This document shows positions 56,020 to 58,468 of a stretch of 58,468 bases of DNA, piece by piece. Both the position numbers and the translations under genes were made by a program. This DNA is from Frankiaceae bacterium (GTDB lineage Bacteria > Actinomycetota > Actinomycetes > BP-191). Each line of letters begins with the position of its first letter. Within the stretch, counting starts at the first letter, position 1. The notes beneath the pieces were generated by a model. That model did no database searches and was not told where the DNA came from. It saw only the letters and a program-made list of their open reading frames with translations. The stretch is taken from positions 1 to 58,468 of the forward strand of contig JAVEEC010000093.1 in the NCBI GenBank assembly GCA_030840645.1, given 5' to 3'.

Positions 56020-57026
56020 CCGAGCCTCGCCTCGAAGAGTCCGCGCACCCCTGCATCCTCGCGGATCAGGTCCAGCGCGAGCGCGGCGTGGCCGGGTACG
56101 TAGCCGTTGCCGACCAGCATCGTCACGTCGGCGGCCAGCCCCTCGGCCCCGAGCGCGGCGGCCGTGAACGACGTCGCCATCGAGAAGAACACCACCGTGC
56201 CGCCGTCGCGCGTCGCGAGGATCGCCCCGTGCTCGCAGCCCGGTACGTCGACGCAGACGACCGTGACGTCCGCGGGCTCGCCCACGGCCGTCGACAACGC
56301 GACCGGGTCGCGCGCGTCCACGACGGCGACCTCGTCGGCCAGGCCGGTGGGCCGCAGGACGGCGGCTTCGCCCTCGTGCGGGACGACGCCGACGAGCGAC
56401 CCCGCACCCGCGCGGCGGGCGGCGGCGAGCGAGAGCGAGCCGGACTTCCCGGCGGCGCCGATCACGCAGACCCGGGGGGCGGCGTACGAGGCGCAGACGC
56501 GCGATACCAGCGCGGGCGCGCCGCAGACGTCGAGCGCCGCCAGCGCGAGCGGGGCCGGCAGGTCGTCGGGCAGCACCGCCGCGATCGACCGCGCGAACAG
56601 GATCGCGTGACCCGTCGCGGGCACCTGCTCGGAGGCGCCGTCCCAGTCGACAGAGGCCAGCGCCAACGGCGTCAGCGTCAACGACACCAGCGTCGCGACC
56701 CGGTCCCCGACCGTGAGCCCCAGCGGCGACGACGGGCCGACCTCGTCGACGACGCCGACCAGCATCCCGCCCGAGCCGGTGACGGGGTTCTGCATCTTGC
56801 CCCGCTCCCCCACGATTGCCAGCACCTCGGCGCGGACGGCCGCGCCGTCGCCGCCGTGCTTCTCGGTGAGCTGGCGGAACGACGCCGCGTCGAGGTTCAG
56901 CCGTTCCACCCGGACGCGCACCTCGGAGGGCCGCAGCACCGGCGACGCGTCGAGCACGTCCGCCGCCTGCGGCAGCACACCCGGGGGCGAGACGACCCGG
57001 TGCAGCCCGACCGGCGATTCGTCCAC
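56016..57026 (-). CDS. kdd: L-erythro-3,5-diaminohexanoate dehydrogenase
   Basis: NAD(P)-dependent oxidative deamination of 3,5-diaminohexanoate to 5-amino-3-oxohexanoate. The 336-residue protein starts DESPVGLHRVVSPPGVLPQAADVLD and has the substrate-region ERLNLDAASFRQL, GERGKMQNPVTGSGGMLVG, the Rossmann loop VCVIGAAGKSGSLSLAAARRAG, ALDVCGAP and VGNGYVPGHAALALDLIR. The GKMQNPVTGSGG motif is highly characteristic of Kdd. First gene of the reverse operon, 96 bp from the divergent kamA. Confidence 0.94.
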   Translation of the reverse strand: MDESPVGLHRVVSPPGVLPQAADVLDASPVLRPSEVRVRVERLNLDAASFRQLTEKHGGDGAAVRAEVLAIVGERGKMQNPVTGSGGMLVGVVDEVGPSSPLGLTVGDRVATLVSLTLTPLALASVDWDGASEQVPATGHAILFARSIAAVLPDDLPAPLALAALDVCGAPALVSRVCASYAAPRVCVIGAAGKSGSLSLAAARRAGAGSLVGVVPHEGEAAVLRPTGLADEVAVVDARDPVALSTAVGEPADVTVVCVDVPGCEHGAILATRDGGTVVFFSMATSFTAAALGAEGLAADVTMLVGNGYVPGHAALALDLIREDAGVRGLFEARLG

Positions 57027-57122
57027 GGCGCGGGGCCCTCCCAGGGAAACATTGCGGCGTATCGTTGTCCTTACCGCAGGTTCTTCGTATCCTAGCCGTC
57101 AAGACACGGAAGGACACACCAC
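57027..57122. promoter_or_regulatory. Divergent promoter region kdd / kamA
   Basis: A 96-bp gap between divergent start codons. TATCCT (about 57,089) is a plus-strand -10 candidate, and GGAAGGA lies about 8 nt before the kamA ATG. No riboswitch fold was recognised; a shared operator is likely but not identifiable. Confidence 0.4.
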
Positions 57123-58468
57123 ATGGCGGATGGCCTCGCCCAGCCGTTCGGCTACCCCGTAGCCCGGGAGTTCGCCGAGCCCGACTGGACCCGCCTCCCC
57201 GGCTTCCGCGACGTCACGCGCGCCGACTGGGAGTCCGCGCAGTGGCAGCGTTCGCACTGTGTCAAGAACCTCGCGCAGCTCAAGGCGGCCCTCGGCGACC
57301 ACGTCTCCGACGCGCTGCTCGCCGACATCGAGCGCGACCAGGCCGAGCGCGCGACCATGTCGATCCTCGTACCGCCCCAGATGCTCAACACGATGGACGA
57401 GACCGACCTCTACCACGACCCCGTCCGCCGCTACATGCTCCCGGCGTTCAGCGAGCGCGACGTCGAGTGGCCGTCGCACCCGCGCTCCACGCGGGACTCG
57501 TTGCACGAGCACGAGATGTGGACCGTCGAGGGGCTGACCCACCGCTACCCCACCAAGGTCCTCGCCGAGATGCTGCCGACCTGCCCGCAGTACTGCGGGC
57601 ACTGCACCCGGATGGACCTCGTCGGCAACAGCGTCCCCCAGGTCGCGAAGCTGAAGTTCGCGGCGAAGCCCGCGGACCGCCACCGCGACATGCTCGACTA
57701 CCTGCGCGCGCACCCCGAGGTGCGCGACGTCGTCGTGTCCGGCGGCGACGTGGCCAACCTGCCGTTCCACCAGCTCGAGGCGTTCGTCTCCGAGCTGATC
57801 GACGTTCCCAACATCCGCGACATCCGGCTCGCGTCGAAGGCGCTGATGGGGCTGCCCCAGCACTGGCTCCAGGACGACGTCGTCGCGGGCATGGAACGCC
57901 TGGCGCGCAAGGCGTTCGCGCAGGACGTCGACCTCGCGCTGCACACCCACGTCAACCACGCGCGCTCGGTCACGCCGCTCGTCGCGAAGGCGTCGAAGCG
58001 GCTGCTCGAAGCCGGCGTCCGCGACGTCCGCAACCAGGGGGTGCTGCTGCGCGGCGTCAACGCCACCCCGGAGGCGTTGCTCGACCTCTGCTTCACGCTG
58101 CTCGACCACGCCAAGGTGATGCCGTACTACTTCTACATGTGCGACCTGATCCCGGGGTCCGAGCACTGGCGGGTCTCGGTCGCCGACGCGCAGGAGCTGC
58201 AGCACGCGGTGATGGGGTACCTGCCGGGGTTCGCGACGCCGCGGATCGTCTGCGACGTGCCGTACGTCGGCAAGCGGTGGGTGCACCAGGTCGCGGAGTA
58301 CGACCGCGAGCGCGGCATCTCGTACTGGACCAAGAATTACCGCACCGGCATCGAGCACGACGACCCCGAGGCGCTGACCCGGCGGTACGAGTACTACGAC
58401 CCGATCCCGTCGCTGCCGGAGTCCGGGCAGGCGTGGTGGCGGGCGCAGACCACGCCGGCGATGGCGGG
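57123..58468 (+). CDS. kamA: Lysine 2,3-aminomutase, 3' truncated by the window
   Basis: Radical-SAM, PLP-dependent conversion of L-lysine to L-beta-lysine, the first step of the pathway. 448 residues are present without a stop. The [4Fe-4S] cluster motif C-x3-C-x2-C is CPQYCGHCTRMDLVG, followed by DVVVSGGDVANLP (the radical-SAM GGD), VDLALHTHVNHARSVTP and VLLRGVNATPEALLDLC. The PLP Lys region YVGKRWVHQVAEYDRERGIS is in place. The ATG has GGAAGGA upstream. The frame continues past the window end, so downstream genes of the pathway (kce, beta-lysine steps) may follow outside. Confidence 0.94.
   Translation, partial: MADGLAQPFGYPVAREFAEPDWTRLPGFRDVTRADWESAQWQRSHCVKNLAQLKAALGDHVSDALLADIERDQAERATMSILVPPQMLNTMDETDLYHDPVRRYMLPAFSERDVEWPSHPRSTRDSLHEHEMWTVEGLTHRYPTKVLAEMLPTCPQYCGHCTRMDLVGNSVPQVAKLKFAAKPADRHRDMLDYLRAHPEVRDVVVSGGDVANLPFHQLEAFVSELIDVPNIRDIRLASKALMGLPQHWLQDDVVAGMERLARKAFAQDVDLALHTHVNHARSVTPLVAKASKRLLEAGVRDVRNQGVLLRGVNATPEALLDLCFTLLDHAKVMPYYFYMCDLIPGSEHWRVSVADAQELQHAVMGYLPGFATPRIVCDVPYVGKRWVHQVAEYDRERGISYWTKNYRTGIEHDDPEALTRRYEYYDPIPSLPESGQAWWRAQTTPAMA

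Overview
The window is 58.5 kb of very GC-rich DNA with densely packed genes, frequent ATGA/GTGA stop-start overlaps and many GTG starts. Two gene orders typical of Actinobacteria are present: pyrG-NUDIX-xerD-parA-scpA-scpB-rluB-cmk-der (compare Mycobacterium Rv1699-Rv1713) and pgsA-DUF881-sbp-DUF881-gcvH-FHA-MerR-BFN-MerR-gcvP (compare Rv1822-Rv1832). Together with RbpA, a SigR-type promoter and two DUF5999 genes, this points to a high-GC actinomycete chromosome. I cannot name the genus.

Layout. 1-7.7 kb: end of a membrane protein, a GT4 glycosyltransferase, CTP synthase, a NUDIX hydrolase, a secreted BNR-repeat protein (reverse), alanine dehydrogenase and XerD. 7.8-17.6 kb: chromosome organisation and core metabolism (ParA with a small partner, a degenerate M50 protein, ScpA, ScpB, RluB, AroH chorismate mutase, TyrA, Cmk, PlsC, Der), ending at tRNA-Pro(GGG). 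17.7-30.4 kb: a secreted glycosidase (reverse), then a CDP-alcohol phosphatidyltransferase, a nucleotidyltransferase/phosphohexomutase fusion, the DUF881-Sbp-DUF881 membrane set, GcvH, the FHA protein, two MerR regulators flanking a BFN-domain protein, a tandem glycine riboswitch and GcvP. 30.4-38.7 kb: DUF5999, PabB and a 2,216-residue LPXTG-anchored repeat protein.

38,701-42,290 is a 3,590-bp insertion. It has 12-bp terminal inverted repeats (TAGGGCTTGGCG) and is flanked by a duplicated CTAG. It carries a DDE transposase with the IS4-type Y(2)R(3)E(6)K signature and at least three small phage-like genes. The duplicated CTAG holds the stop codons of the two flanking convergent genes, so both stayed intact. 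This is the most striking structure in the window.

42.3-51.1 kb: a HAD phosphatase, a second DUF5999, small unknown genes, a two-domain NlpC/P60 protein with one dead domain, an AidB-like acyl-CoA dehydrogenase, RbpA under a SigR-type promoter, FxsA, a polyprenol-phosphate mannosyltransferase and Lnt. 51.1-58.5 kb: a lysine aminomutase pathway. kdd, an amidohydrolase, a low-GC zinc-ribbon/DUF4145 gene, kamD, kamE and kal form one translationally coupled reverse operon, and kamA is divergent and runs off the window. The DUF4145 (HEPN-superfamily) gene is compositionally foreign and sits exactly between two ATGA junctions.

Recurrent regulatory theme: many genes have a TANNNT box 6-8 nt before the start codon, consistent with leaderless mRNAs. 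Two of these promoters also carry TGTCACA 8-10 bp upstream of the box, with the spacing of the actinobacterial RecA-NDp/PafBC promoter class.
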